A stretch of DNA of 64,000 nucleotides from Pyruvatibacter sp. (GCF_040219635.1 NZ_JAVJSC010000004.1:186001-250000), one strand, 5' to 3'. Counted from the first letter of the stretch, positions 1 to 9,207 are shown. Made by a program: numbers and translations. The notes: generated by a model from the letters alone, not told the origin.

Positions 1-664
1 TGGAGGATGTCCACCAGAACATTGTGTGTGCCAGGGCGGGCGTCATGTCGGTGCGCGCAAGCAACGGTTCACACAAAGCAGGTGTTTGTTCGCTGAGTTC
101 GACGATTTTCTGCAAGCCTTCTGCTGAGAACAGCGCGCCCTTGTTGCGGGCAATGCTCAGCACCGCATCAGGGTCGCAGGTGGCTACCAGAGCATCGGTC
201 ACGGACGCTGAAAGCTGTTCACGCTTTGCGGTGGCCACCCAGTGGTCGTGACCCTTGTTTGAAATCACGCTTACAAGGTCGCTGTCGCTCAGCGCTTTGG
301 AGCGCTCCAGCAGCGGGCGCGCCACTGAAATGATGTCATGCGCCAAGGCTACCAGCACATCGGGCGGTGCGTCGGCGCGGTCTGCCAGACGTGCGGCCAG
401 GCGGGCGCGCAAATCCACTTCAATGTGACCGACGAGCTGGGTCAGCATCTGGTCCACCAGTTGGCGTTCCTGCGGGGTGAGCTGGTCGGCGGGCAGAAGG
501 GCGATGTCGGTGAGACGGCGCACGATGAGGGCGCGGGCCTTGCCGGCCTTGTCGCGCGCAAGTGCGACGAGGCTCAGCATCTCCTTTGCGTCGCGACGAA
601 TATGGCTGTCAGGAGCATCGGTATGCTGGTGGTTTGTGTGCGCGGGTTCCAGTGTCTGCGACAT
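1..664 (-). CDS. DUF2336 domain protein (5' part; runs off window)
   Basis: The minus strand is open from an ATG at 664 to the left edge of the window. The product starts MSQTLEPAHTNHQ and continues with helical, Leu/Ala/Arg-rich sequence containing stretches such as LVALARDKAGKAR, RRLTDIALLP and LLERSKALSDSDLV. This pattern fits the DUF2336 family, an alpha-helical repeat-like family common in Alphaproteobacteria with no settled function. About 221 residues are visible and the C-terminus is missing. There is no signal peptide, so a cytoplasmic protein is likely. The plus-strand open frames over this stretch are antisense shadows. The family call comes from sequence character and is moderately secure; the coding strand is more certain. 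Confidence 0.7.
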   Translation of the reverse strand, partial: MSQTLEPAHTNHQHTDAPDSHIRRDAKEMLSLVALARDKAGKARALIVRRLTDIALLPADQLTPQERQLVDQMLTQLVGHIEVDLRARLAARLADRADAPPDVLVALAHDIISVARPLLERSKALSDSDLVSVISNKGHDHWVATAKREQLSASVTDALVATCDPDAVLSIARNKGALFSAEGLQKIVELSEQTPALCEPLLARTDMTPALAHTMFWWTSS

Positions 665-986
665 CGGTTCAGCCTCCACTTGCCTTTTGACTTGGCTTGA
701 GACGGGTAACGGCAAAGTTGATCCGTCTTTTCTAAGTGTTTGGGCATAATGACCGCGCGGGGCTTACAGCGTTGCCAAAACCGGTTGTTGCATTTGAGCC
801 GACAAAAGCGCGTGTTTGCCGGGTGTTTGCCGGGTATTTGTCCGGCTTTTGTTGGTAATTTGCACAAAGTTGCTGTTTTTGTGGGCCGTTTACCGCGACA
901 AAAGGGTGGCATCGCACGCAGAGCAGCACTCTGATAGCATTCGGGGAACCGGATATTGGCTTGCCGGGTAGCTGGGGGAGTTGGAC
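665..986. other. Intergenic region, no gene seen
   Basis: This 322-base stretch separates the leftward DUF2336 gene from the rightward lipoprotein gene, so it should carry both promoters. Open frames on both strands have no recognisable protein character. Around 808-843 there is a short degenerate tandem pattern (GTGTTTGCCGG twice, then a variant). No clear hairpin terminator or operator was seen. Confidence 0.5.
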
Positions 987-1298
987 GTGACACGCTTATA
1001 TCGATCGATAATTCTGGGTGCGGCCATTGGTCTGCTGGCCGCCGGGTGTGCTCATGAGGCTGACCGTGACCTGTCGCATCTGCCCGGCTTTACCGCTGGC
1101 TACACCGATGGTTGCCGCACTGCGCACAACCGAGAACGCGGCTTTGCCACCAAGGTGCTGCGCGACGAGGACATGTTTGCACAGGATGCAGCGTACCGCG
1201 CCGGGTGGCGTGACGGCTCCATGACCTGCGGTTCCTCAGACGGGCTTGGCCGCAACCGCATGTTTGAAGATCAGCAGATTGGCCCGGCGCCACTCTAG
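987..1298 (+). CDS. Small putative lipoprotein
   Basis: This encodes a 103-residue exported protein of unknown function. The N-terminus is a short basic stretch (VTRLYRS), a hydrophobic segment, and a lipobox LAAGC around residues 17-21, so the mature protein should be lipidated at that Cys. The mature part has two more Cys residues (in GCRTAH and MTCGSS), which could form a disulphide. I chose the GTG at 987 over the in-frame TTG at 981: a strong Shine-Dalgarno sequence GGGGGAG at 974-980 lies 6 bases before the GTG but touches the TTG. The gene stands alone between the DUF2336 gene and the Rap1a-like gene. No family was recognised beyond lipoprotein. Confidence 0.75.
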   Translation: MTRLYRSIILGAAIGLLAAGCAHEADRDLSHLPGFTAGYTDGCRTAHNRERGFATKVLRDEDMFAQDAAYRAGWRDGSMTCGSSDGLGRNRMFEDQQIGPAPL

Positions 1299-1344
1299 GT
1301 GAAACATGCTGGTTCAGGCCCGCGCCTGTAGGTAAACTTGACCC

Positions 1345-1782
1345 ATGACAACCCTACGCCCCCCGTTTTCTGTCAGGCTGTTTGCCGCGCTCACGGCAGC
1401 GGCCCTGTGCGGTGTCGTCGGCTTGGCGCACGCAAAATCGCGGGTGGAGACAGGCCAGGATCTGTATACTGCGTGCAGCCGCGCAGTGACTGATTTTGAG
1501 GATGGCCGCACGCCACAAAACTCAGTGGCTATCTACCACTGCAATCAGTTTCTGGGTGGCTTGTTTCGCAGCCATCAGGTGATGACGCGCAACCGGGTGA
1601 CGGCCAAGCAGCACAGCAACGAGGATGCGGACCGGGTGCAGTGCCTGCGCGTGCCGCAGCAGGCAAGCTTCAAGCAGTTGGCGCAAAAAGTGGTGAACCA
1701 GGCCGAGTGGCAACCGGAACTCTTGGAGAAGCCCGCAATGGAACTGGCTTTCTCGGCGTTTGATGCCATGACGCCTTGTTAG
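1345..1782 (+). CDS. Rap1a/Tai-like exported protein
   Basis: This 145-residue protein has an N-terminal signal peptide (basic start, hydrophobic core LFAALTAAALCGVVGLAHA). The mature domain carries the spacing typical of the Rap1a/Tai family: an early Cys in DLYTACS, a Cys in YHCNQFLGGL, a Cys in VQCLRVP, and a C-terminal PAMELAFSAFDAMTPC. Characterised family members are periplasmic immunity proteins against type VI amidase effectors. Many proteobacterial members, like this one, stand alone with no effector beside them, and their role is unknown. No toxin or T6SS gene is visible nearby, so an immunity role is not supported here. The family call is moderately confident. Confidence 0.7.
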   Translation: MTTLRPPFSVRLFAALTAAALCGVVGLAHAKSRVETGQDLYTACSRAVTDFEDGRTPQNSVAIYHCNQFLGGLFRSHQVMTRNRVTAKQHSNEDADRVQCLRVPQQASFKQLAQKVVNQAEWQPELLEKPAMELAFSAFDAMTPC

Positions 1783-1840
1783 CGTGGACACTTTGTTCGC
1801 GGGCACGCCTTGCCAGTGCCCCCCTGCTAAGACGCTGCTC

Positions 1841-3025
1841 CTAAGCTACTGCAGGCTGCAATGCTCTCGCGCCATATGAAACAATGCGTTCGCGCGGCAG
1901 TGACACTGTAACTTGCGTGCCTTCAGCGAGGACGCTTTGTATTTCAAGAGAACCGCCATGGGCCTGCATCATGGCGCGTGCGAGCGGCAGGCCAAGGCCT
2001 GTTCCCGGACGGGTGCGGCTCATGGCGTTCTCAACCTGCTCAAACGGCTCAAGAACCGTTTCAATACGATCTGCCGGGATGCCGATGCCGGTATCGGCTA
2101 CTGTGAGACTGGCGGCATGTGTGTTGCTGGATGCGGTCACACATATGGTGCCACCGGCAGGGGTAAACTTGATAGCGTTAGACAAAAGATTGAGAACAAC
2201 CTGTCGCGCCATTCGTTCATCTGCATACAGAGTAACATCGCCGTCAGGCAACCGGGTTTCAAGGGTTAGCCCTGCATCGGCGATTGATTGTTTGAGCATA
2301 TTCAGCGCGTCAAGAATGGGGCGTGAAGCCGGAAACTCTTCCTCGCACAAATCTATATGGCCGGATTCAATTTTGGCCATATCCAGCAGTTCATTGATAA
2401 GGCCCAGCAAGTGGTTGGCACTCGCGTTCACGTCCTTGACATACTCGCCGTAGCGCGGCGGTGACACCGGCCCAAACGGCTCAGTGGCCATAAAATCGGT
2501 AAAGCCGATGATGGCATTGAGAGGGGTCCGCAACTCGTGGCTCATGCTGGCAAGGAACTGAGTCTTGGCCCCGTTCGCCACCTCGGCGCGGTGACGTTCA
2601 ATTTCAAGCGCCGCCAGACGGTGTTCACTTACATCCAGCATCATACGCAACAGTGTCAACGCAGTGCCGACACCGCAATAAATACCGTTTTCCACGACGA
2701 CAAAGCTGCGCAACAGATCACTGGCGCGCGCGCCGCCAATACGGCCAGTTAATGTATCGAAGGCAACGTCGGTATCCACGATAAGTGGGGATGGGTCCAT
2801 AAGGTGGCTAATCGGACGACGGCCATAAAGGTCCGGACCAAACTGATATGAATAGCGCAACACGAAGTCCTGACGGTTGACCATACCGGCTACCAAACCG
2901 TCATCTACCACCGCTACACACATTGCATCGGGGTCATGCATGAAAATCTCATAGACCTCATGGCACTTGGCCGACGATGTAACCGGTGCGCGACGCTCTA
3001 TGAGTTGATCAATTTGTCTGGTCAT
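1841..3025 (-). CDS. CBS-domain sensor histidine kinase
   Basis: This 394-residue cytoplasmic protein has two parts. Residues about 8-130 look like a CBS-domain pair (pieces such as DAMCVAVVDDGLVAGMVNRQDF and RSFVVVENGIYCGVG in order). Residues about 150-390 are a HisKA/HATPase kinase with H-box SMSHELRTPLNAIIGF (His163), N-box NLLSNAIKF, G1 DTGIGIP and G2 GTGLGLPLA. There is no membrane segment, so the signal is probably cytoplasmic; CBS pairs usually bind adenine nucleotides. The open frame extends upstream to 3355, but that extension is basic and low-complexity and lies over the divergent MFS gene. ATG 3025 follows AAGG a few bases upstream and begins just before the CBS fold. No response regulator is adjacent. 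Confidence 0.8.
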   Translation of the reverse strand: MTRQIDQLIERRAPVTSSAKCHEVYEIFMHDPDAMCVAVVDDGLVAGMVNRQDFVLRYSYQFGPDLYGRRPISHLMDPSPLIVDTDVAFDTLTGRIGGARASDLLRSFVVVENGIYCGVGTALTLLRMMLDVSEHRLAALEIERHRAEVANGAKTQFLASMSHELRTPLNAIIGFTDFMATEPFGPVSPPRYGEYVKDVNASANHLLGLINELLDMAKIESGHIDLCEEEFPASRPILDALNMLKQSIADAGLTLETRLPDGDVTLYADERMARQVVLNLLSNAIKFTPAGGTICVTASSNTHAASLTVADTGIGIPADRIETVLEPFEQVENAMSRTRPGTGLGLPLARAMMQAHGGSLEIQSVLAEGTQVTVSLPRERIVSYGARALQPAVA

Positions 3026-3142
3026 GAAACCTTGTCCGCACCCGTCCAATGCTGTTCGACGATCGTATGCCCCACCGCTTGCATTTCGCTTAATGTCCGG
3101 GCTCAATCGCATCTGACTTAAAAGTTTCATACGAACGTCACA

Positions 3143-4435
3143 TTGCTGCTTGCCCAGGCAGTGCCAAGAAAGTTTCAGGCTTTGACCGATCGGCTTACGG
3201 AGCATTCTGCTCCCGCGACAGGCCCTAAAATCTTCAACTGGTATGCGATCGGGCTGGCCACATGGTTTGGCAGCACCGGGCTGCAAATGGTGCTGTTTCC
3301 CTATCTCGTGGCTGTCGTGCTCGACGAAAGCGCGTATCGGGTGGGGTTGGCGCAAACGGCCATCATGGCACCTTCGCTGCTGTTCATGATCTTTGGTGGG
3401 GCGTTCGCAGACCGGCGTGACACGCGGGCGTTATTGATGCGGTTGCATTGTATTGCCGCATTGCCGCCGCTCGTGCTGGCGCTGATTATTTTCGGCGGCT
3501 CATTGCGGTTTGAATGGCTGATCGCGTTTGGGCTGGTCATGGGCACGCTGTCAGCCTTTGCCATACCCGCGCGCGACTCGCTGCTGTCAACGGTGGCGGT
3601 TGTTGCGTTTGGCACGGACATTCAAAAAGCGGTGACCCTGGCATCCGGCCTACAGTTCATCGGCCAGCTTGGGGGCATCATCGTTGCCGGCGCGGCATCG
3701 CTTACGGGCGTGCCTGCCTTGCTGGTGTTGCAATCAGCCGTCATGCTGACAGGCGCTGTAGCCGTGCGCAAACTTCCCGCTGCACCTCCTATCGAGCGAC
3801 CCGCCTCACACCACCTTGCTGATATGCGCGACGGCATTGCGCAGGTTGCGTCATCGCCGGTGATCCTGCCTGTTGTGTTGTGCATGTTTGCCGTAGGCAT
3901 TTTTTATGTCGGCAGCTTCATGGTGCTGTTGCCGCTGATGGTGCGCGATCTGTTTGGCGGTGGTGCCACTGAAATCTCGCTGGTGAATATCTGTTTTTGG
4001 GGCGGGACTATTATGGCCACCTTCGGGCTTTTGCGCTTTGGCCATATTCATCGGCGCGGGCTGGTGCTGGTATGTACGCTGTCCAGCGGCGTGGTCATTC
4101 TCGCCCTCATTGGCATTCCGGCACCGTTCTGGGTCATGTGTCTGTTGTGTTTCATCTGGGGTCTGGGGGCCGGCACCTCCATGACCATGAGCCGGACGAT
4201 TGTTCAGCTTGCAGCGCCACCCAGCCACCGCGCGCGGGTACTGTCGATTTTCCAACTGGGGTTTGCGGGCGGCGGGCCGATCGGCGCGTTCGCCATGGGC
4301 TTTTTGATTGCAGGCACCAACCTGCATGTAGCCGCATGGATACCGGCGGGCATCATGCTTTTGGTAATCATTACCGTCGCCAGCACAACGCGGCTGCTGT
4401 CCATCACCGCTGATGATGTGGCAGCTCCGGCCTAG
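3143..4435 (+). CDS. MFS transporter (copy 1 of tandem pair)
   Basis: This roughly 430-residue protein has about 12 hydrophobic segments and belongs to the major facilitator superfamily, EntS/MFS_3-like. A motif-A-like loop, GGAFADRRDTR, follows the second helix, and the second half carries RFGHIHRRG. Substrate cannot be read from sequence. The start is uncertain: the frame begins at TTG 3143, a GTG lies at 3161, and neither has a good ribosome site. The next gene, 116 bases downstream, is a paralogue sharing the same order of motifs (LATWFGSTGLQMVLFPYLVA here, HAAFFLAAGFQGVLVPWLVA there), so the pair arose by duplication. Confidence 0.85.
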   Translation: MLLAQAVPRKFQALTDRLTEHSAPATGPKIFNWYAIGLATWFGSTGLQMVLFPYLVAVVLDESAYRVGLAQTAIMAPSLLFMIFGGAFADRRDTRALLMRLHCIAALPPLVLALIIFGGSLRFEWLIAFGLVMGTLSAFAIPARDSLLSTVAVVAFGTDIQKAVTLASGLQFIGQLGGIIVAGAASLTGVPALLVLQSAVMLTGAVAVRKLPAAPPIERPASHHLADMRDGIAQVASSPVILPVVLCMFAVGIFYVGSFMVLLPLMVRDLFGGGATEISLVNICFWGGTIMATFGLLRFGHIHRRGLVLVCTLSSGVVILALIGIPAPFWVMCLLCFIWGLGAGTSMTMSRTIVQLAAPPSHRARVLSIFQLGFAGGGPIGAFAMGFLIAGTNLHVAAWIPAGIMLLVIITVASTTRLLSITADDVAAPA

Positions 4436-4550
4436 AACAGCGGTCTTTTTTAGGCAAAACCCTGACTGGACTGTGTGATCGGATTATCTGACAATAAGTC
4501 AGTAGGTTTCTCCCGGCGGCCCTAAAGCACGCCAAACTGGATATTCCCCT

Positions 4551-5798
4551 GTGACTTCAAGTGACGCACACCACCAGGCCGAAGCGCGCTGGTACATGAC
4601 CGGCCATGCCGCTTTTTTTCTGGCGGCGGGGTTTCAGGGCGTTCTGGTGCCGTGGCTGGTGGCTGTGGTGCTGGCTGAAACGCCGGAGCGTGTGGGCATC
4701 GCGCAGATGTTTTCCATGCTGCCCATGCTGCTGTTCATCATGGTGGGTGGTGCTGCCGCTGACCGGGTGGAGCTGCGCGGCCACCTGGTGAGGCTTCAGG
4801 TCTTTGTTGCCCTGCCCTCAGTGGCACTTGCGGTGGTGATCGCGACGGACAGCCTGAGCTACTGGGCGGTGATTGCTTATGTGGGCGTCATGTCCACAGC
4901 ATCCGCGTGGGTGGTGCCCGCACGGGACTCCATCCTCACACGCATCGCCATGCGTTCCATGGGCGGGGCCATTCCCCATGCTGTTGCCATGGCCACGGCT
5001 GCGCAGTTTGCAGCGCAGGTGGTGGGCATGATTGCGGCAGGCTTTGCCGGCATTGTGGGGGCTGTGCCTTATCTGGTGCTGCATTCGGTGCTGGCGCTGT
5101 TTACGGCATTTACAACAACACGGCTGGAGGAAGCACCGCCGCAACCCGGCACAGACGAAAAGCGATCCCGCGCAAGAGAAATGTGGGAAGGCCTGTCGAT
5201 GACGCTGGGCGACCCGGACATTCGCGCCATCATGATTTTGATGGGGCTGGGCGGGGTATTTTACATCGGCGTGTTCATGGTGATTTTCCCGCTGCTTGCG
5301 CGCGATGCCTATGGCGGCGGGGCCTTCGAGATTTCACTGTTCACGGCGGCGTTTTTTGGCGGCATCGGTGCGTCCAGTTTTCTGCTGACGCGGCTGCCTG
5401 AGATCAGGCGGCAGGGCCGCGCCATCATGCTGGCTATGTGCGCAGGCTCCGTCACCATGACGGCCGTGCATTTTCAGCCGCCGTTCTGGGCGGTGCTGCT
5501 GCTGGTGCTGGTGTGGGGGCTGTCGGCGGGCGTGAGCATGTCCACATCGCGGGCGCTGGTACAGGCGCGTGCGCCCGACAGCCATCGCGGGCGGATGCTT
5601 GCGGCATTTCAAATGGCCATGATGGGCGGCGGACCCATTGGTGCGTTGCTGGCAGGTTATGTGGCCAGCATTCTGGGGCTGTTTGATGCGTTGCTGGTGC
5701 CGCCGGTGGCGATGCTGTTTTTGTGGCTTGGCGTGTTCTTCTTCACCAGCCTGTGGAAGGCGGATGCCCGCATGGGCGTGCCGCAACCTGCCGACTGA
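4551..5798 (+). CDS. MFS transporter (copy 2 of tandem pair)
   Basis: This 415-residue, 12-helix major facilitator protein starts at a GTG. It parallels its upstream neighbour along its length: GVLVPWLVAVVLAETPERVG near the N-terminus, GGAAADRVELRGH in the motif-A position, VPARDSILTRIA in helix 5, and GGGPIGALLAGY near the C-terminus. It could export a lipophilic compound or siderophore-like metabolite, but nothing in the sequence fixes the substrate. It converges on the enoyl-CoA hydratase gene with only about 37 bases between stop codons, and no obvious terminator hairpin was seen there. Confidence 0.85.
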   Translation: MTSSDAHHQAEARWYMTGHAAFFLAAGFQGVLVPWLVAVVLAETPERVGIAQMFSMLPMLLFIMVGGAAADRVELRGHLVRLQVFVALPSVALAVVIATDSLSYWAVIAYVGVMSTASAWVVPARDSILTRIAMRSMGGAIPHAVAMATAAQFAAQVVGMIAAGFAGIVGAVPYLVLHSVLALFTAFTTTRLEEAPPQPGTDEKRSRAREMWEGLSMTLGDPDIRAIMILMGLGGVFYIGVFMVIFPLLARDAYGGGAFEISLFTAAFFGGIGASSFLLTRLPEIRRQGRAIMLAMCAGSVTMTAVHFQPPFWAVLLLVLVWGLSAGVSMSTSRALVQARAPDSHRGRMLAAFQMAMMGGGPIGALLAGYVASILGLFDALLVPPVAMLFLWLGVFFFTSLWKADARMGVPQPAD

Positions 5799-5835
5799 TA
5801 CAGCCTGACATATTGCGACACGCCATCAGAGCAGC

Positions 5836-6747
5836 CTAGCTGTATTTGCGTTCTTCCCACCACGGATAGAAGCTCGGCATGTCTTTGGACGGCGTACACG
5901 GATACTCCGGCTGCCGCTTTTCAAGGAACGACATGACGCCTTCCTTGGCGTCTGCCGTCTGGCCGCGTGAATAGATGGCGCGGCTATCAATTTTGTGCGC
6001 CTCCATCGGGTGATCGGCCCCCAGCATCCGCCACATCATCTGACGGGTGAGCGAGACCGACACGGCTGACGTGTTGTCGGCAATCTCGCGGGCAATCGCG
6101 CGGGCGGCGGGCAACAGGTCGTCGGGCTCATGCAGGGAGCGCACGAGGCCGCCGTCCAGCGCCTCCTGCGCGTCAAACACGCGGCCGGAATAGCACCACT
6201 CAAGTGCCTTTGAGATGCCGACAATACGCGGCAGGAAGTAGCTTGAGCAGGCTTCAGGCACGATGCCCCGGCGGGCGAACACAAAGCCGAAGCGCGCCTT
6301 GGTGGAGGCGATGCGAATATCCATTGGCAACTGCATGGTGACGCCGACGCCTACAGCCGCCCCGTTGATGGCGCCGATCACAGGCTTGATGCTTTCAAAA
6401 ATCCGCAGCGTCAGGCGACCGCCGCCGTCGCGCACGCGCTCATCGGACCAGTCGATTTCGCCGCCCTTCATGGCTGAGCCCTGTTTGTCGGGCCTATCGT
6501 CGCGGGCTTCGTAGTCAAAGGTCTTGGCACCGGCAGACAAGTCCGCCCCTGCGCAAAATGCACGGTCGGCCCCTGTCACGATGATGGCGCGCACGGCGTC
6601 GTCGGCATCCGCGCGGTCGAACGCATCAATCATCTCCACCATCATTTCGCCGGTGAAGGCGTTCATTTTTTCAGGGCGGTGAAGCGTGAGTGTGAGCACG
6701 CCGTCGTCCACGTCATACAGAATGGTGTTGTAGGTTTTGTCGGCCAT
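5836..6747 (-). CDS. Enoyl-CoA hydratase/isomerase family protein
   Basis: This 303-residue crotonase-fold protein should act on a CoA thioester, most likely hydrating or isomerising an enoyl-CoA in fatty-acid or related degradation. The oxyanion-hole region reads AFCAGADLSAG (about residues 64-74), and the second conserved patch is NGAAVGVGVTMQLPMDIRIA. The catalytic Glu position is retained in RRGIVPEACSSYF. The C-terminus, WWEERKYS, is longer than minimal crotonases. The gene is divergent from the acyl-CoA synthetase gene; both may serve the same pathway, and their promoters share 6748-6941. The exact substrate is unknown. Confidence 0.9.
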   Translation of the reverse strand: MADKTYNTILYDVDDGVLTLTLHRPEKMNAFTGEMMVEMIDAFDRADADDAVRAIIVTGADRAFCAGADLSAGAKTFDYEARDDRPDKQGSAMKGGEIDWSDERVRDGGGRLTLRIFESIKPVIGAINGAAVGVGVTMQLPMDIRIASTKARFGFVFARRGIVPEACSSYFLPRIVGISKALEWCYSGRVFDAQEALDGGLVRSLHEPDDLLPAARAIAREIADNTSAVSVSLTRQMMWRMLGADHPMEAHKIDSRAIYSRGQTADAKEGVMSFLEKRQPEYPCTPSKDMPSFYPWWEERKYS

Positions 6748-6941
6748 GGTGGGTCGTCTCCCGAATTATCGTTGGTATCTCAGGTTTCTGTCGGGGGGAG
6801 TTTAGCGTGCAAATCGGCGAGCGCCAGATGTGTGTGCTTACGGCTAACCGGTATTCAAGTGCGAACCGGTTGGCGTATAACAACACTGAAAGAGCTGCTT
6901 GAGCAGCCAAACACAATATGCCTGCTCCAGGGAGAGACATC

Positions 6942-8483
6942 ATGCATCCGTGCGACCACGCCCAGACCAACCCGGACAAACCCGCCTATGTGATGGCCTC
7001 CACCGGCGAGACCGTGACCTACAAGGAACTGGATGACCGCTCCAACCAGGGGGCGCAACTGTTCCGCAAGTTCGGCCTCAGGCGGGGCGATTCGATTGCC
7101 ATTTTCATGGAAAACAACGCGCGCTTTCTGGAGCTGTGCTGGGCCGCGCAACGCGCCGGCCTGTATTTCACCTGTATCTCGTCACGGCTGACCGCAGGCG
7201 AAGTTGAGTACATTGCCAGCGACTGCGGGGCGAAGCTGTTTATCACTTCCGCAGCGATGGGCGATGTCGTGGACAAACTCGTGGACAAGATGCCCGGCGT
7301 TGCACACCGCCTGATGGTGGGCGGCACGCGGGCCGGGTATGAGTCCTATGAAGAAGCGCGTGACGCAATGCCCGCAGAACGCATCGCAGATGAATGCCCC
7401 GGCACTGACATGTTGTATTCGTCGGGCACCACCGGGCGGCCCAAGGGCATCAAGGCACCGCTGCCGGAAGGTGCGATCAACGAGATACCGCCGCTGCTGG
7501 GGCTCATCACCGTGCTGTATGGCGCAGGCGAGCACTCGGTCTATCTGTCCCCCGCGCCGCTCTATCACGCAGCGCCATTGCGCTACAACATGGCGATGCA
7601 TCGCGTGGGTGCCACCTGCATCGTGATGGAACACTTTGATGCGGAAGAAGCACTGAAGCTTGTTGAAAAACACAAGATCAATATCAGCCAGTGGGTGCCG
7701 ACGATGTTCGTCCGTATGCTGAAACTGCCCGAAGATGTGCGCAGCAGGTATGACGTGTCGAGCCTTACCTGCGCCATTCACGCAGCGGCCCCCTGCCCCG
7801 TTCCCATCAAGGAACAAATGATCGAGTGGTGGGGTCCGGTCATCAACGAGTATTATGCCGGCACCGAGGGTAACGGCTTTTGCGCGCTCAACTCGCAAGA
7901 GTGGCTGGAACACAAAGGGTCCGTTGGCAGGCCCCTGATGGGCGAGCTGCATATTGTGGGTGAGGATGGTGAGGAAGTGCCCGTTGGTGAGGTCGGCACC
8001 ATCTATTTTGGTGGCGGCAACGAGTTTGAATATCACAACGACCCGTCCAAAACCGCCGAAGCGAAACACCCCAAAGGCTGGACAACGCTGGGCGATGTGG
8101 GCCGTGTGGACGAGGACGGTTTTTTGTATCTGACCGACCGCAAGTCCTACATGATTATTTCCGGGGGCGTGAACATCTACCCGCAGGAAGCCGAAAACCT
8201 CCTGGTGACGCACCCCAAGGTGGCGGACGTTGCGGTGATCGGCGTGCCGAACGAGGATTTTGGCGAGGAAGTGAAGGCGGTTGTGCAGCCCATGGCGTGG
8301 GCCGAGCGCGGACCGGAGCTTGAAGCTGAACTGATAGAGTTCTGTCAGTCGCAGCTTGCCAAAATCAAATGTCCGCGCTCCATCGACTTCGAGCAGGAGT
8401 TACCGCGCCACCCGACAGGCAAGCTGTACAAGCGGCTGATCCGCGACAGGTACTGGGGAAACCGTGACTCGAAAATCGTCTGA
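6942..8483 (+). CDS. Acyl-CoA synthetase (AMP-dependent ligase)
   Basis: This 513-residue enzyme of the ANL superfamily activates a carboxylic acid to its acyl-CoA through an acyl-adenylate. It has the phosphate-binding loop YSSGTTGRPKG (about residues 157-167), the adenine-region motif EYYAGTEGNG, the hinge TLGDVGRVDEDGFLYLTDRK, and the C-terminal catalytic lysine region HPTGKLYKRLI. I start at ATG 6942 because GGGAGAG lies just upstream; an in-frame ATG at 6918 precedes that site. The downstream ChaC-type gene begins inside its last 20 bases, so the two are translationally coupled. Substrate is probably a medium- or long-chain or aromatic acid; sequence alone cannot decide. Confidence 0.9.
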   Translation: MHPCDHAQTNPDKPAYVMASTGETVTYKELDDRSNQGAQLFRKFGLRRGDSIAIFMENNARFLELCWAAQRAGLYFTCISSRLTAGEVEYIASDCGAKLFITSAAMGDVVDKLVDKMPGVAHRLMVGGTRAGYESYEEARDAMPAERIADECPGTDMLYSSGTTGRPKGIKAPLPEGAINEIPPLLGLITVLYGAGEHSVYLSPAPLYHAAPLRYNMAMHRVGATCIVMEHFDAEEALKLVEKHKINISQWVPTMFVRMLKLPEDVRSRYDVSSLTCAIHAAAPCPVPIKEQMIEWWGPVINEYYAGTEGNGFCALNSQEWLEHKGSVGRPLMGELHIVGEDGEEVPVGEVGTIYFGGGNEFEYHNDPSKTAEAKHPKGWTTLGDVGRVDEDGFLYLTDRKSYMIISGGVNIYPQEAENLLVTHPKVADVAVIGVPNEDFGEEVKAVVQPMAWAERGPELEAELIEFCQSQLAKIKCPRSIDFEQELPRHPTGKLYKRLIRDRYWGNRDSKIV

Positions 8484-9207
8484 CGCGGCCAAGCAGAACG
8501 CGTTCGGGGTCGAACTGAAACTGTCGCCGGACGGCATGATCCTGCGCGAGAACTTTACCCACGAGCGGATGGAAACGCTGCGGCGTGAGCTGGCGGAGCG
8601 CGGCGACACCTCGTTGCTCACGGCGCAGGAGCGCGAGGATAACCGCCGTCGTTTCATGCGCCGGTGGAATGGAAAATCGGACATCTGGGTGTTCGGCTAT
8701 GGCTCGTTGATGTGGAATCCCGCCATTCATGTGGCTGAAACCCAGCCAGCCAAGGTGTTTGGCCTGCACCGTTCGTTCTGCCTCAACCTGCCGCTGGGAC
8801 GCGGCACACCTGAAAAGCCCGGCCTGATGCTGGCACTGGACCATGGCGGCTCGTGCCGCGGCATGGCGCACCGCATTGCGGCGCATCAGGTGGAGAGTGA
8901 GACAGAGATATTGTGGATGCGCGAAATGATCGGCGGCTCCTACCGGCCCGCATGGGTCACCCTTCAGATCAACGGCAAACCCCTCAGCACACCCGCCTTC
9001 ACCTACGTTATCAACCGGCAGCACAAGCGCTATGCGGGCAAGTTGAAAGAGCCGACTGTCATCCGGCGGATTGCGCGCGCGGAAGGCCAGTTGGGCACCA
9101 ACCGTGACTATCTGTATCGCACGGTTGAGCGGCTGGATGCGCTGGGCATAGGCGACGGGCCAATGCATCAGCTTTGCGGGCGCGTGCGGGCTGCCGCCGG
9201 AGACTGA
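8464..9207 (+). CDS. ChaC-like gamma-glutamylcyclotransferase
   Basis: This 247-residue protein carries the ChaC signature VFGYGSLMWNP (about residues 76-86), then CLNLPLGRGTPEKPGLMLAL and the acidic segment TEILWMREMIGGSYRPAWV, which contains the likely catalytic Glu. ChaC enzymes cleave glutathione to 5-oxoproline and Cys-Gly in the cytosol. An unusual basic N-terminal extension of about 70 residues precedes the domain. The GTG start lies 20 bases inside the acyl-CoA synthetase gene, so expression is coupled to it. Why glutathione turnover should be linked to acyl-CoA formation is not obvious. Family assignment is confident; the activity is inferred. Confidence 0.85.
   Translation: MTRKSSDAAKQNAFGVELKLSPDGMILRENFTHERMETLRRELAERGDTSLLTAQEREDNRRRFMRRWNGKSDIWVFGYGSLMWNPAIHVAETQPAKVFGLHRSFCLNLPLGRGTPEKPGLMLALDHGGSCRGMAHRIAAHQVESETEILWMREMIGGSYRPAWVTLQINGKPLSTPAFTYVINRQHKRYAGKLKEPTVIRRIARAEGQLGTNRDYLYRTVERLDALGIGDGPMHQLCGRVRAAAGD

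Noticed and set aside
574..993. Minus-strand open frame of 139 residues near the DUF2336 gene
   Set aside because: It overlaps the real DUF2336 gene and the lipoprotein start and has Arg/Pro/Thr-rich, non-protein-like composition.
1345..1782. Type VI secretion immunity protein
   Set aside because: The family fits, but no effector or T6SS gene is adjacent, so the role is not supported.
3026..3355. Upstream extension of the CBS-kinase frame to 3355
   Set aside because: It overlaps the divergent MFS gene, is basic and low-complexity, and ATG 3025 begins the recognisable domain with a ribosome site.
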